Assembly: GCF_023920705.1 (NCBI RefSeq)
Contig: NZ_CP094657.1
Span: 1,674,001 to 1,738,000, forward strand
Direction: 5' to 3'
DNA length: 64,000 bases
Source: Acinetobacter sp. XS-4
Lineage (GTDB): Bacteria; Pseudomonadota; Gammaproteobacteria; Pseudomonadales; Moraxellaceae
In this document: positions 11,640-21,307 of the stretch, piece after piece
Numbering within the stretch: the stretch's first letter is position 1
How the letters are laid out: each line of letters opens with the position of its first letter
Position numbers and translations under genes: made by a program
The notes under the pieces: generated by a model
Seen by the model: only the letters and a program-made list of their open reading frames with translations
What the model was told of the DNA's origin: nothing
The model's database searches: none

Positions 11640-12293
11640 ATGAGCTACCAGAAACTCAGCCGTGACCAGATTGCAAAACGTGTGGCACAAGATATTCCAG
11701 ATGGTGCCTATGTGAATTTGGGCATTGGTTTACCAACCAAGATTGCAAGCTACTTACCTAACGATAAAGATATTTTCCTTCATTCTGAAAATGGTCTATT
11801 GGCTTTTGGCCCACCACCAGCGGCAGGTGAAGAAGACCCTGAACTGATTAATGCAGGTAAAGAGTTTGTGACCATGCTTGAAGGCGGTAGCTTTTTCCAC
11901 CATGGCGATTCATTTGCGATGATGCGTGGTGGTCACCTTGATATTGCAGTGCTGGGTGCATTTCAGGTTGCAGCGAATGGTGACTTGGCGAACTGGCACA
12001 CGGGTGCACCGGATGCAATTCCTGCGGTGGGTGGTGCGATGGATTTGGCTGTAGGTGCTAAAAAAGTTTTTATCACCACAGACCATGTGACCAAGCAAGG
12101 TGAACCGAAGATTGTGGCTGAGCTGAGCTATCCAGTAACTGGAAAAAACTGCGTTGACCGTATTTACACAGACCTGTGTGTGATTGATGTGACTAAAGAT
12201 GGTTTAAAGGTGCTTGAGAAGGTGGAAGGTCTTAGCTTTGATGAGTTACAGGCTTTAACGGGTGCAACTTTGATTGATGCGACTCAAGGGTAA
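11640..12293 (+). CDS. pcaJ: 3-oxoadipate CoA-transferase subunit B
   Basis: Beta subunit of the 3-oxoadipate CoA-transferase, carrying the catalytic glutamate in the SENGLLAFGP motif at about 49-58. 217 residues, normal for the subunit. GIGLPTKIASYL and the glycine-rich VGGAMDLAVGAKKV block are typical of family I CoA-transferases. AAGGAG precedes the ATG. The protein differs from the cat copy (54407-55060) at a single position seen: Glu versus Lys in AAG-x-EDPE. Confidence 0.96.
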   Translation: MSYQKLSRDQIAKRVAQDIPDGAYVNLGIGLPTKIASYLPNDKDIFLHSENGLLAFGPPPAAGEEDPELINAGKEFVTMLEGGSFFHHGDSFAMMRGGHLDIAVLGAFQVAANGDLANWHTGAPDAIPAVGGAMDLAVGAKKVFITTDHVTKQGEPKIVAELSYPVTGKNCVDRIYTDLCVIDVTKDGLKVLEKVEGLSFDELQALTGATLIDATQG

Positions 12294-12305
12294 GGGAATA
12301 GGGAA

Positions 12306-13517
12306 ATGACATTAAAAAACGCTTATATCATCGATGCCATCCGTACTCCATTCGGCCGTTATGCCGGTGGTCTTGCACCTGTCCGTGCCGATGACCTTGG
12401 CGCTGTGCCGATTAAAGCACTCATGCAGCGTAACCCGAATGTAGATTGGGAACAGGTCGATGATGTGATCTATGGCTGTGCTAACCAAGCTGGTGAAGAT
12501 AACCGTAACGTCGGCCGTATGTCAGCACTACTTGCAGGTTTACCATATCAAGTGCCAGCAACCACCATTAACCGTTTGTGTGGTTCTTCACTCGATGCGA
12601 TTGCTATTGCTGCCCGTGCTATTAAAGCAGGTGAAGCGAACTTGGTGATTGCAGGTGGTGTGGAAAGCATGAGCCGTGCACCTTATGTGATGGGTAAGTC
12701 TGACAGTGCTTTTGGCCGTAGCCAAAAGATTGAAGACACCACCATGGGCTGGCGTTTCATTAACCCTAAACTTAAAGAATTATATGGTGTAGACACCATG
12801 CCCCAGACTGCCGAAAACGTGGCTGAACAGTTTAACGTTAATCGTGCAGATCAGGACCAGTTTGCCTTGGTAAGCCAACAACGCACCGCAAGCGCGCAAG
12901 CCAAAGGCTTTTTTTCTAAAGAAATCGTGGCAGTTGAAATCCCTCAGCGTAAGGGTGATGCTGTTGTGATTGATACCGATGAACATCCACGTGCATCAAC
13001 CACGCTTGAAGCTTTAAGCAAACTTAAACCTGTGGTTAAAGCAGATGGTTCTGTGACTGCGGGTAATGCTTCAGGTATTAATGATGGTGCTGCGGCTCTG
13101 CTGATTGCTTCTGATGATGCAGTTCAAGCCTACAACCTCAAACCGCGTGGCAAGATCATTGCTTCAACAGCAGTGGGTGTAGAACCGCGCATTATGGGTT
13201 TTGCTCCAGCACCAGCCATTAAAAAATTACTTAAACAAGCCAACCTGACTTTAGATCAGATGGATGTGATTGAGTTAAATGAAGCCTTTGCTGCACAAGC
13301 TTTGGCAGTGACTCGTGATTTAGATTTGCCAGATGATTCTAACAAGGTGAATCCAAACGGTGGTGCAATTGCATTGGGCCATCCACTGGGTGCATCAGGT
13401 GCACGCTTAGTCACTACAGCTTTAAACCAACTTGAACAAACAGGCGGCCGTTATGCTTTATGTTCAATGTGTATTGGTGTGGGCCAAGGCATCGCATTGA
13501 TTATTGAGAGAGTCTAA
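12306..13517 (+). CDS. pcaF: 3-oxoadipyl-CoA thiolase
   Basis: Last step of the beta-ketoadipate pathway: 3-oxoadipyl-CoA plus CoA gives succinyl-CoA and acetyl-CoA. 403-residue thiolase with nucleophile Cys in [11 protein letters not shown] (about 90), the [10 protein letters not shown] block, [16 protein letters not shown] and the second active-site Cys in [10 protein letters not shown] near the end. It starts 12 bp after pcaJ. Compared with catF it begins MTLKNAY instead of MKNAY, ends at ERV instead of ERVEAL, and has about seven internal substitutions, mainly in the 3' half. Confidence 0.96.
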   Translation: MTLKNAYIIDAIRTPFGRYAGGLAPVRADDLGAVPIKALMQRNPNVDWEQVDDVIYGCANQAGEDNRNVGRMSALLAGLPYQVPATTINRLCGSSLDAIAIAARAIKAGEANLVIAGGVESMSRAPYVMGKSDSAFGRSQKIEDTTMGWRFINPKLKELYGVDTMPQTAENVAEQFNVNRADQDQFALVSQQRTASAQAKGFFSKEIVAVEIPQRKGDAVVIDTDEHPRASTTLEALSKLKPVVKADGSVTAGNASGINDGAAALLIASDDAVQAYNLKPRGKIIASTAVGVEPRIMGFAPAPAIKKLLKQANLTLDQMDVIELNEAFAAQALAVTRDLDLPDDSNKVNPNGGAIALGHPLGASGARLVTTALNQLEQTGGRYALCSMCIGVGQGIALIIERV

Positions 13518-13519
13518 TC

Positions 13520-14878
13520 ATGAGCCAGTTATATGCCAGCTTGTTTTATCAAAAAGATGTCACTGACATTTTTAGTGATTCATCTTTAATCGCATACATG
13601 ATTCAGGTTGAAGTTGCGTTAGCTCAAGCACAGGCAAAAGTTGGCGTGATTCCTCAAGATGCGGCTAATACCATTGCCCAAGTAGCTGAGCAGGCAATAG
13701 AAAAGTTTGACTTTTCAGCGTTGGCTGTAGCAACTGGCTTAGCTGGAAATATCGCAATTCCATTTGTAAAACAACTTACGGCAATTGTGAAAGATGTGGA
13801 TGAAGATGCTTCACGTTATGTGCATTGGGGAGCAACGAGTCAGGATATTTTAGACACAGCTTGTATTTTGCAATGCCGTGATGCGTTAAACATTGTGGAA
13901 GCACAACTTCAACAGTGCTACACCGCTGCATTACAACAAGCTAAGCAATATCGCTATCAAGTCATGATTGGGCGTACATGGTTGCAGCAAGCTTTACCAA
14001 TTACTTTAGGGCATAAGCTTGCTCGCTGGGCTTCTGCATTTAAACGTGATTTAGATCGTATCCAAGCAATGAAATCACGTGTACTCACTGCTCAGTTAGG
14101 CGGTGCTGTGGGTTCATTAGCTTCTTTGCAAGATCAAGGTTCACTTGTGGTCAGTGTATTTGCTCAGCAGTTGAATCTGACTGTACCGACAAGTACATGG
14201 CATGGTGAGCGTGATCGCATTGTAGAAATCGCAAGTGTGCTCGGCATCATTGTCGGGAATACGGGCAAGATGGCACGTGATTGGTCACTCATGATGCAAA
14301 CCGAAATTGCAGAATTGTTTGAACCAACAGCAAAGGGTCGTGGTGGTTCATCGACCATGCCGCATAAGCGTAATCCAGTCGCAGCAGCTTCAGTACTTGC
14401 AGCAGCGAATCGTGTACCAGCACTTATGTCTAGCATCTATCAAAGTATGGTGCAGGAACATGAGCGTAGCTTAGGCGCATGGCATGCAGAATGGTTAGCA
14501 ATCCCTGAAATTTTTCAGCTTTGTGCTGGAGCATTAAGTCGTACTGACGAAGTTTTACAAGGTTTCGAAGTTAATGCTGAGCATATGCAGCAGAACCTTG
14601 ACTGTACCAACGGGTTGATTATGGCGGAAGCTGTGATGATGGCGCTTGCTCCAAAAATTGGACGTTTAAATGCACATCATGTTGTTGAAGCAGCTTGTAA
14701 AACAGCCGTGGCTCAAAAGCAGCATTTATCTGAGGTTGTTAGTCAGTTAGATGAAGTAAAAGAACATTTTAGCCCAACAGAAATTTTGGAAATATTTAAA
14801 GCAGAAAACTATTTGGGCAACATTCAAGCTCAAATTGATGCTGTTCTGCAAGAAGCACAAGGAGGAGACATAAAGTGA
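13520..14878 (+). CDS. pcaB: 3-carboxy-cis,cis-muconate cycloisomerase
   Basis: Converts the ring-fission product of protocatechuate to 4-carboxymuconolactone. It belongs to the fumarase/aspartase superfamily: conserved blocks are HWGATSQDILDTA at about 95-107 and the signature GRGGSSTMPHKRNPVAA at about 272-288, with the mobile-loop Ser. 452 residues, typical. It follows pcaF by 2 bp and overlaps pcaD by 4 bp. It has no counterpart in the cat copy, so the pcaIJF/catIJF near-identity stops here. Confidence 0.95.
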   Translation: MSQLYASLFYQKDVTDIFSDSSLIAYMIQVEVALAQAQAKVGVIPQDAANTIAQVAEQAIEKFDFSALAVATGLAGNIAIPFVKQLTAIVKDVDEDASRYVHWGATSQDILDTACILQCRDALNIVEAQLQQCYTAALQQAKQYRYQVMIGRTWLQQALPITLGHKLARWASAFKRDLDRIQAMKSRVLTAQLGGAVGSLASLQDQGSLVVSVFAQQLNLTVPTSTWHGERDRIVEIASVLGIIVGNTGKMARDWSLMMQTEIAELFEPTAKGRGGSSTMPHKRNPVAAASVLAAANRVPALMSSIYQSMVQEHERSLGAWHAEWLAIPEIFQLCAGALSRTDEVLQGFEVNAEHMQQNLDCTNGLIMAEAVMMALAPKIGRLNAHHVVEAACKTAVAQKQHLSEVVSQLDEVKEHFSPTEILEIFKAENYLGNIQAQIDAVLQEAQGGDIK

Positions 14879-15660
14879 AACAGCTTATAACCAATCGACA
14901 AGGTAAGCAGCTCGCTGTATATACCGACGGATTAAAAGATGCTCCAGCACTTGTGCTATCTAACTCGTTAGGAACAGATCATGGAATGTGGCAGCCGCAA
15001 GTAGATGAGCTTAAAAGTCATTTTAATGTCATTACATACGATACACGTGGTCATGGCGAAAGTGATGTGATCGCTGAATCATCTTTACAAAATTTAGGTG
15101 AAGATGTTGCTGATATTTTAGATGCCTTAAATATTGAAAAAGCTCATTTTTGTGGCATTTCAATGGGCGGAATTACAGGGCTTTGGTTGGGTGTTCATTA
15201 TCCAGAGCGCTTTCTAAGCATTACTGTCGCGAACTCGGCAGCTAAAATTGGTCAAGCTGAAGCTTGGTTGAGTCGCGCAGAGTCAGTAGAACAAAATGGA
15301 CTGGCTGAATTGGTTAAAACCACGCACACACGTTGGTTTAGCGAAAAATTCGACTATCAACATAATGTGGTTGCACAAACGACGATTCAAAGTCTGGCAA
15401 ACACACCAGCACAAGGTTATGCCAATGCATGTCGTGCTTTAGCTCATGCTGATTTAAGAGATGAAATTACGCAAATCCAAGTTCCAGTATTGCTAATTGC
15501 AGGAACAGCAGATCCAGTGACGACAGTAGCAGATGCTGAGTTTATGCAGAATGCTATCAAGAATAGTCAAATTGCTAAATTGGAAGCATCTCATCTTTCT
15601 AATATTGAGCAACCGCAAAGATTTACTCAGGAATTGACTAGGTTTATTCAACAAATCTAA
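14875..15660 (+). CDS. pcaD: 3-oxoadipate enol-lactonase
   Basis: Alpha/beta hydrolase that opens 3-oxoadipate enol-lactone to 3-oxoadipate, where the protocatechuate and catechol branches meet. 261 residues; oxyanion region SNSLGTDHGMW, nucleophile elbow FCGISMGGITG (Ser about 103), the acid in GTADPVT and catalytic His in ASHLSNIEQP. It starts as a GTG overlapping the pcaB stop (GTGA), so it is translationally coupled. It is clearly related to CatD (52002-52781) but much more diverged than the IJF genes. Confidence 0.94.
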   Translation: MKQLITNRQGKQLAVYTDGLKDAPALVLSNSLGTDHGMWQPQVDELKSHFNVITYDTRGHGESDVIAESSLQNLGEDVADILDALNIEKAHFCGISMGGITGLWLGVHYPERFLSITVANSAAKIGQAEAWLSRAESVEQNGLAELVKTTHTRWFSEKFDYQHNVVAQTTIQSLANTPAQGYANACRALAHADLRDEITQIQVPVLLIAGTADPVTTVADAEFMQNAIKNSQIAKLEASHLSNIEQPQRFTQELTRFIQQI

Positions 15661-15702
15661 GAGCTTAGTCGTTTAAAAGGAATTGGCCTTAAGGAGGCAA
15701 AT

Positions 15703-17058
15703 ATGGCGTCTCAGGATTACGCTGCACCAAATAAAAGTATCGATGCTCAAGCATTGATTAATGATGCTCCACTTAGTAAGTATCAATGGATGATCGCAAT
15801 CATCTGTTTCTTAATTATTTTTACTGATGGTATCGATACTGCTGCAATGGGTTTTATCGCTCCAGCTTTGGCTCAAGATTGGGGTGTTGATCGCTCTCAG
15901 TTAGGCCCAGTGATGAGTGCTGCACTTGGTGGGATGATTATTGGGGCTTTGGTGTCTGGCCCAACAGCTGATCGGTTCGGTCGCAAAATTGTTTTGGCCG
16001 TTTCAATGCTGATTTTTGGTGGTTTCACTTTGGCATCAGCTTACGCAACCAACTTAGATAGCCTTGTCGTTTTACGCTTTTTGACAGGTATTGGCTTGGG
16101 TGCAGCTATGCCAAATGCCACCACATTATTTTCTGAATACTGTCCAACACGCATTCGTTCATTACTCGTGACATGCATGTTCTGTGGCTACAACTTAGGT
16201 ATGGCAACAGGTGGCTTTATTAGTAGCTGGCTTATCCCGACCTATGGTTGGCACAGTCTATTTTTACTTGGCGGTTGGTCACCTTTGATCTTAATGGTTT
16301 TAGTGATTTTTGTCTTACCTGAGTCTTACCGCTTTTTAATTGTTAAAGGTAAGAACCCTGAAAAAGTACGCAAAATCTTAAATCATATCGCACCAACTCA
16401 AGTTCAAAATGCGACTGCATTTCACGTACCTGAAGAGAAAACTGAAACAGCTCAAAAGAAAAATGTCTTTGGAATTATGTTTTCTAAACCATATGCAAAA
16501 GGAACACTTTTACTTTGGTTGACCTATTTCATGGGCTTGGTTGTTGTTTACTTGCTTACAAGCTGGTTACCGACACTTATGCGTGAAACTGGTGCTTCAA
16601 TGGAGCGTGCTGCATTTATTGGTGGTTTGTTCCAGTTTGGTGGTGTGGTGAGTGCATTGTTCATTGGTTGGGCGATGGACAAATTTAACCCGAACCGAGT
16701 CATTGCCATTTTCTACTTTGCTGCGGGTCTATTTGCGATTGCTGTGGGTCAAAGCTTAGGAAACTCAACATTACTTGCTGTATTGGTTCTTTGCGCAGGT
16801 ATCGCGATTAATGGTGCGCAATCTTCAATGCCAGCTTTAAGTGCTCGTTTCTATCCAACGCAGTGCCGTGCAACGGGTGTGTCTTGGATGACAGGTATTG
16901 GACGTTTCGGTGCGGTATTTGGTGCTTGGATTGGTGCCGTATTACTCGGTAATGATTGGTCGTTTACTGCCATTCTCAGTTTATTACTAATTCCAGCGAC
17001 TGCTGCGGCTGTTGCTGTATTTGTTAAATCACTTGTTGCGCATACCGATGCAACTTAA
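15703..17058 (+). CDS. pcaK: Aromatic acid:H+ symporter, MFS AAHS family
   Basis: Inner-membrane importer for 4-hydroxybenzoate/protocatechuate. 451 residues with 12 predicted membrane helices; the family motif DGIDTAAMGFIAPAL lies in helix 1 and the MFS loop motif GPTADRFGRKIV between helices 2 and 3. A strong AAGGAGG precedes the start. It sits between pcaD and pcaC, as in A. baylyi. Exact substrates are taken from the family and context rather than shown. Confidence 0.93.
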   Translation: MASQDYAAPNKSIDAQALINDAPLSKYQWMIAIICFLIIFTDGIDTAAMGFIAPALAQDWGVDRSQLGPVMSAALGGMIIGALVSGPTADRFGRKIVLAVSMLIFGGFTLASAYATNLDSLVVLRFLTGIGLGAAMPNATTLFSEYCPTRIRSLLVTCMFCGYNLGMATGGFISSWLIPTYGWHSLFLLGGWSPLILMVLVIFVLPESYRFLIVKGKNPEKVRKILNHIAPTQVQNATAFHVPEEKTETAQKKNVFGIMFSKPYAKGTLLLWLTYFMGLVVVYLLTSWLPTLMRETGASMERAAFIGGLFQFGGVVSALFIGWAMDKFNPNRVIAIFYFAAGLFAIAVGQSLGNSTLLAVLVLCAGIAINGAQSSMPALSARFYPTQCRATGVSWMTGIGRFGAVFGAWIGAVLLGNDWSFTAILSLLLIPATAAAVAVFVKSLVAHTDAT

Positions 17059-17073
17059 TAGAGGTCTATCACA

Positions 17074-18223
<1,150 letters not shown>

Positions 18224-18237
18224 TCGGGAGCACGAGC

Positions 18238-18867
18238 ATGAATAACTGGAATTTTCAGGAATTAAAAGAAACTCCATCTCAAACAGGTGGTCCTTACGTC
18301 CACATTGGTTTATTGCCACAACAAGCAAATATTGAAGTGTTTGAAAACAACTTTAATAACCAGTTAGTACAAGACCAAACTAAAGGCGAGCGTATTCGTC
18401 TTGAAGGTCAAGTATTTGACGGATTAGGTTTACCGCTGCGCGACGTGCTGATCGAGATTTGGCAAGCCGATGCGAATGGTATTTACCCAAGTCAGGCAGA
18501 TACGCGTGAGCAAAAAGCTGATCCTGCATTTCAGGGTTGGGGCCGTACTGGTGCTGACTTTGAAACAGGTATCTGGAGCTTCAATACAATTAAGCCGGGT
18601 GCTACAGCAGGTCGCAAAGGTTCAACTCAGGCGCCTCATATTGCATTAGTGATTTTCGCTCGCGGTATTAACTTAGGTCTTCACACACGTGTTTATTTTG
18701 AAGATGAAGCCGAAGCAAATGGCAATGATGCAATTCTAAATAGCATTGAATGGGCACCTCGTCGCCAAACTCTTATTGCAAAACGCTTTGAAGAAAATGG
18801 TGAAATTGTTTACCGCTTTGACATTCGTATTCAAGGCGATGACGAAACTGTATTTTTTGATATTTAA
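18238..18867 (+). CDS. pcaG: Protocatechuate 3,4-dioxygenase alpha subunit
   Basis: Non-iron subunit of the 3,4-dioxygenase; it shapes the active site with PcaH. 209 residues with the intradiol fold: ETPSQTGGPYVHIGLLP at the N-terminus, VLIEIWQADANGIYPS in the middle, then QAPHIALVIFARGIN, where the HIH iron ligands of PcaH are lost (HIA), as expected for alpha chains. It is the last pca gene; a terminator-like hairpin separates it from quiB. Confidence 0.95.
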   Translation: MNNWNFQELKETPSQTGGPYVHIGLLPQQANIEVFENNFNNQLVQDQTKGERIRLEGQVFDGLGLPLRDVLIEIWQADANGIYPSQADTREQKADPAFQGWGRTGADFETGIWSFNTIKPGATAGRKGSTQAPHIALVIFARGINLGLHTRVYFEDEAEANGNDAILNSIEWAPRRQTLIAKRFEENGEIVYRFDIRIQGDDETVFFDI

Positions 18868-18876
18868 GAAGTACCT

Positions 18877-18918
18877 AAGGCTACACATGATCGGCCATGG
18901 ATGCGTGTAGCCTTTTTT
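18877..18918 (+). terminator. Intrinsic terminator inside the pca-qui operon
   Basis: Perfect 10 bp stem AAGGCTACAC / GTGTAGCCTT with an 18-base loop that can itself pair (CATG...CATG), ended by six T residues. It begins 9 bp after the pcaG stop and ends 12 bp before quiB. Its position argues that qui genes are expressed by read-through, attenuation or a separate promoter. Confidence 0.8.
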
Positions 18919-18930
18919 AGGATGAATGAT

Positions 18931-19764
18931 ATGAACATGAAAACATTATTAAGCTTAAGTTTGCTTGCACTCCCATTTTTTACAGCACAGGCAAATGCTG
19001 AACCTGTTGCTTTAGCTACTCAAACACAATCTGCGACTACAGCTGTTAAAACAATTGTTCCGATTACAGCAAAAACCAAAGAACAAGCTTTAGCGCAAGC
19101 TCAAGTCATTGCAAATACAGCAGATGCTGATTTGGCAGAGTTTCGTATCGATTTACTCAGTTTTGCGAGTGATACAAAACAAGTGATTGCCTTGGGTCAT
19201 GAATTGAAAAAGATTTTAGGCAATAAACCAATGATTGCCACAATTCGTACCAAAAACGAAGGCGGTCAGCTTGAAATTAGCGATGCTGATTATGGCAAGA
19301 CATATCAGGCTTATTTAAAAAATCCGTTCATGGACTGGTTAGATGTTGAAATGTTCCGTGATCAAAAAGTAGTTTCAGAGATTGTTCAAAAAGCACATCA
19401 AAAGAAAGTATTAGTGGTGATGTCTAATCATGACTTCCAAAAAACACCAAGCCAAGATGAAATTGAAAAACGCTTGTTAAAACAAGATCAAATGGGCGCA
19501 GATATTCTAAAAATTGCCGTAATGCCAAAATCTAAACAAGACGTTTTCACTTTAATGAACGCGACTTTAAAAGTAAGTCAGCAAACCACTAAACCATTGT
19601 TGACGATGTCGATGGGGCAATTAGGTACGATTTCTCGTGTTGCCACAGCCAATATGGGGGGAAGTTATAGTTTTGGCATGATTGGCGAGGCGTCAGCACC
19701 GGGCCAAATTGATGTGACCAAGCTCAAACAGATTCTAAAAATCGTTCAACCAACAAACCCATAA
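18931..19764 (+). CDS. quiB: Catabolic 3-dehydroquinate dehydratase (type I), exported
   Basis: Dehydrates 3-dehydroquinate to 3-dehydroshikimate in quinate breakdown. The start at 18931 has AGGA 8 bp upstream; longer in-frame starts lie in the terminator. The first about 25 residues (MNMKTLLSLSLLALPFFTAQANA) form a Sec signal peptide, so the enzyme acts in the periplasm, unlike biosynthetic AroD. The type I barrel is seen in DLAEFRIDLLSF, the HDF block with catalytic His (VVMSNHDFQKTP) and the Schiff-base Lys in ADILKIAVMP; SMGQLGTISRV and the C-terminal GEASAPGQID follow. 277 residues. Confidence 0.93.
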   Translation: MNMKTLLSLSLLALPFFTAQANAEPVALATQTQSATTAVKTIVPITAKTKEQALAQAQVIANTADADLAEFRIDLLSFASDTKQVIALGHELKKILGNKPMIATIRTKNEGGQLEISDADYGKTYQAYLKNPFMDWLDVEMFRDQKVVSEIVQKAHQKKVLVVMSNHDFQKTPSQDEIEKRLLKQDQMGADILKIAVMPKSKQDVFTLMNATLKVSQQTTKPLLTMSMGQLGTISRVATANMGGSYSFGMIGEASAPGQIDVTKLKQILKIVQPTNP

Positions 19765-19783
19765 ATCATAAGGACATGATGAA

Positions 19784-21238
19784 ATGAATACATTACGTTT
19801 AACTACTCTTGCATTAGGTTTGATGGTTTCAGGAATGGCCGCGGCACAAACTTATGTTGTTGACCGTTATCAAGACGATAGCAATAAAGGTTCTTTACGC
19901 TGGGCAATTGAACAAGCCAATGCAAATTCAAGCGAAGCAAGCGAAATTTTGATTCAGGCTGTAGGCAAAGCACCTTATGCAATCAAATTAAACAGCGCGC
20001 TTCCTGAAATTAAAGCACCCGTCAAAATCATTGGTACCGAATGGGATAAAACCGGTGAATATATCGCAATTGATGGTTCAAATTATATTAAAGGTGAAGG
20101 GGCAAAAGCTTGCCCTGGTGCAAACCCTGAACAATACGGAACTAATGTACGTACCATGACCTTACCGGGCTTGGTACTACGTGACGTCAACAATGTCACT
20201 TTAAAAGGTTTAGATATTCATCGTTTCTGTATTGGTGTATTGGTTAACCGTTCAAGCAATAACCTTATTCAACATAACCGTATTAGTAATAACTACGGTG
20301 GTGCTGGTGTCATGCTTACTGGTGATGATGGACAAGGTAACCCAACTGCAACCACGACCAATAATAATAAGGTTTTAGACAACATCTTCCAAGACAATGG
20401 TGATGGTCTAGAGATGACACGTGGCGCTGCGTTTAACTTAATTGCGAATAACCATTTTGTTTCAACAAAAGCTAACCCAGAGCCATCACAAGGTATTGAA
20501 ATTTTGTGGGGTAATGACAATGCCGTAGTTGGTAATAAATTCGAAAACTATTCGGATGGCTTACAGATTAACTGGGGCAAGCGTAACTATATCGCTTACA
20601 ACGAAATGACCAATAACTCGATTGGTTTTAACATGACGGGTGATGGCAACATTCTTGATAGCAATAGAGTACATGGTAACCGTATCGGTGTTGCTATACG
20701 CTCCGAAAAAGATGCAAACGCAAAAATTACATTGACTAAAAACCTGATTTGGGACAATGGTAAAGATATTAAACGCTGTGAAGCTGGCGGTTCATGTGTA
20801 CCAAATCAGCGTTTAGGTGCAATTGTATTTGGTGTACCTGCACTTGAGCATGAAGGTTTTGTCGGTTCTCGTGGCGGCGGTGTAGTTGTTGATCCATCTA
20901 AACAACAAAAAACATGTACTCAACCAAATCAACAAAACTGTAATGTTCAGCCGAATCAGGGCATTAAAGCACCTAAGTTAACCGCTACTAAAGGCTCAGT
21001 TACTGTAGAAATTAATGGTTTACCAAACCAACGCTATCAAGTTGAGTTCTTTGGAAATCAAAATGCTGCATCAAAAGAAGCTGAGCAATATTTAGGAGCT
21101 GTTACCGTTGCTACAAATGCTGAAGGCAATGCAAAACTGAATTGGAAACCAACTGTAAAAGTTGCTTCAATTACAGCGAATATCACTGATCGCTTTGGAG
21201 CGACGTCTGAACTTAGTTCAGCCGTACAAACTAAATAA
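19784..21238 (+). CDS. quiC: 3-dehydroshikimate dehydratase, periplasmic
   Basis: Converts 3-dehydroshikimate to protocatechuate, linking the qui to the pca genes. 484 residues with signal peptide MNTLRLTTLALGLMVSGMAAAQ. The body is a right-handed parallel beta-helix of NosD/CASH type, with Asn-rich turns such as NRSSNNLIQHNRISNNYGG and NNKVLDNIFQDNGDG. It is unrelated in fold to AsbF-type dehydratases. Cys residues at CPGANP, RCEAGGSC and CTQPNQQNC may form periplasmic disulfides. Function is from the qui operon order quiBCXA. Confidence 0.88.
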   Translation: MNTLRLTTLALGLMVSGMAAAQTYVVDRYQDDSNKGSLRWAIEQANANSSEASEILIQAVGKAPYAIKLNSALPEIKAPVKIIGTEWDKTGEYIAIDGSNYIKGEGAKACPGANPEQYGTNVRTMTLPGLVLRDVNNVTLKGLDIHRFCIGVLVNRSSNNLIQHNRISNNYGGAGVMLTGDDGQGNPTATTTNNNKVLDNIFQDNGDGLEMTRGAAFNLIANNHFVSTKANPEPSQGIEILWGNDNAVVGNKFENYSDGLQINWGKRNYIAYNEMTNNSIGFNMTGDGNILDSNRVHGNRIGVAIRSEKDANAKITLTKNLIWDNGKDIKRCEAGGSCVPNQRLGAIVFGVPALEHEGFVGSRGGGVVVDPSKQQKTCTQPNQQNCNVQPNQGIKAPKLTATKGSVTVEINGLPNQRYQVEFFGNQNAASKEAEQYLGAVTVATNAEGNAKLNWKPTVKVASITANITDRFGATSELSSAVQTK

Positions 21239-21252
21239 TAACAATAAGGGAA

Positions 21253-21271
21253 GCGCCTCAAACTGAGGCGC
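21253..21271 (+). other. Hairpin between quiC and quiX
   Basis: Perfect 8 bp stem GCGCCTCA-aac-TGAGGCGC in the 69 bp quiC-quiX gap, without a following T run. It is probably an mRNA stability or processing structure, not a terminator. Confidence 0.6.
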
Positions 21272-21307
21272 AGCATAGAAATATAGAAATGATAAAAGGG
21301 ACTTGAA

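Larger units (their letters stand above)
10950..13514 (+). repeat. Long inverted duplicate, pca copy (pcaIJF)
   Basis: This segment is nearly identical, in inverse orientation, to 52804-55750. Identity starts at the pcaI ATG and ends just before the pcaF stop. The I-J part is 1344 bp in both copies, including an identical I-J spacer. Differences visible are few and mostly synonymous in I and J, rising in the 3' half of F. The copies diverge at the J-F junction, where the other copy carries an insertion. Confidence 0.93.

Noticed and set aside
10950..12293. Acetoacetate CoA-transferase (atoDA)
   Set aside because: Same family, but gene order with pcaF, pcaB and pcaD fixes the 3-oxoadipate role.
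18901..18930. Longer quiB start
   Set aside because: It lies within the terminator hairpin and would put residues ahead of a clean signal peptide.
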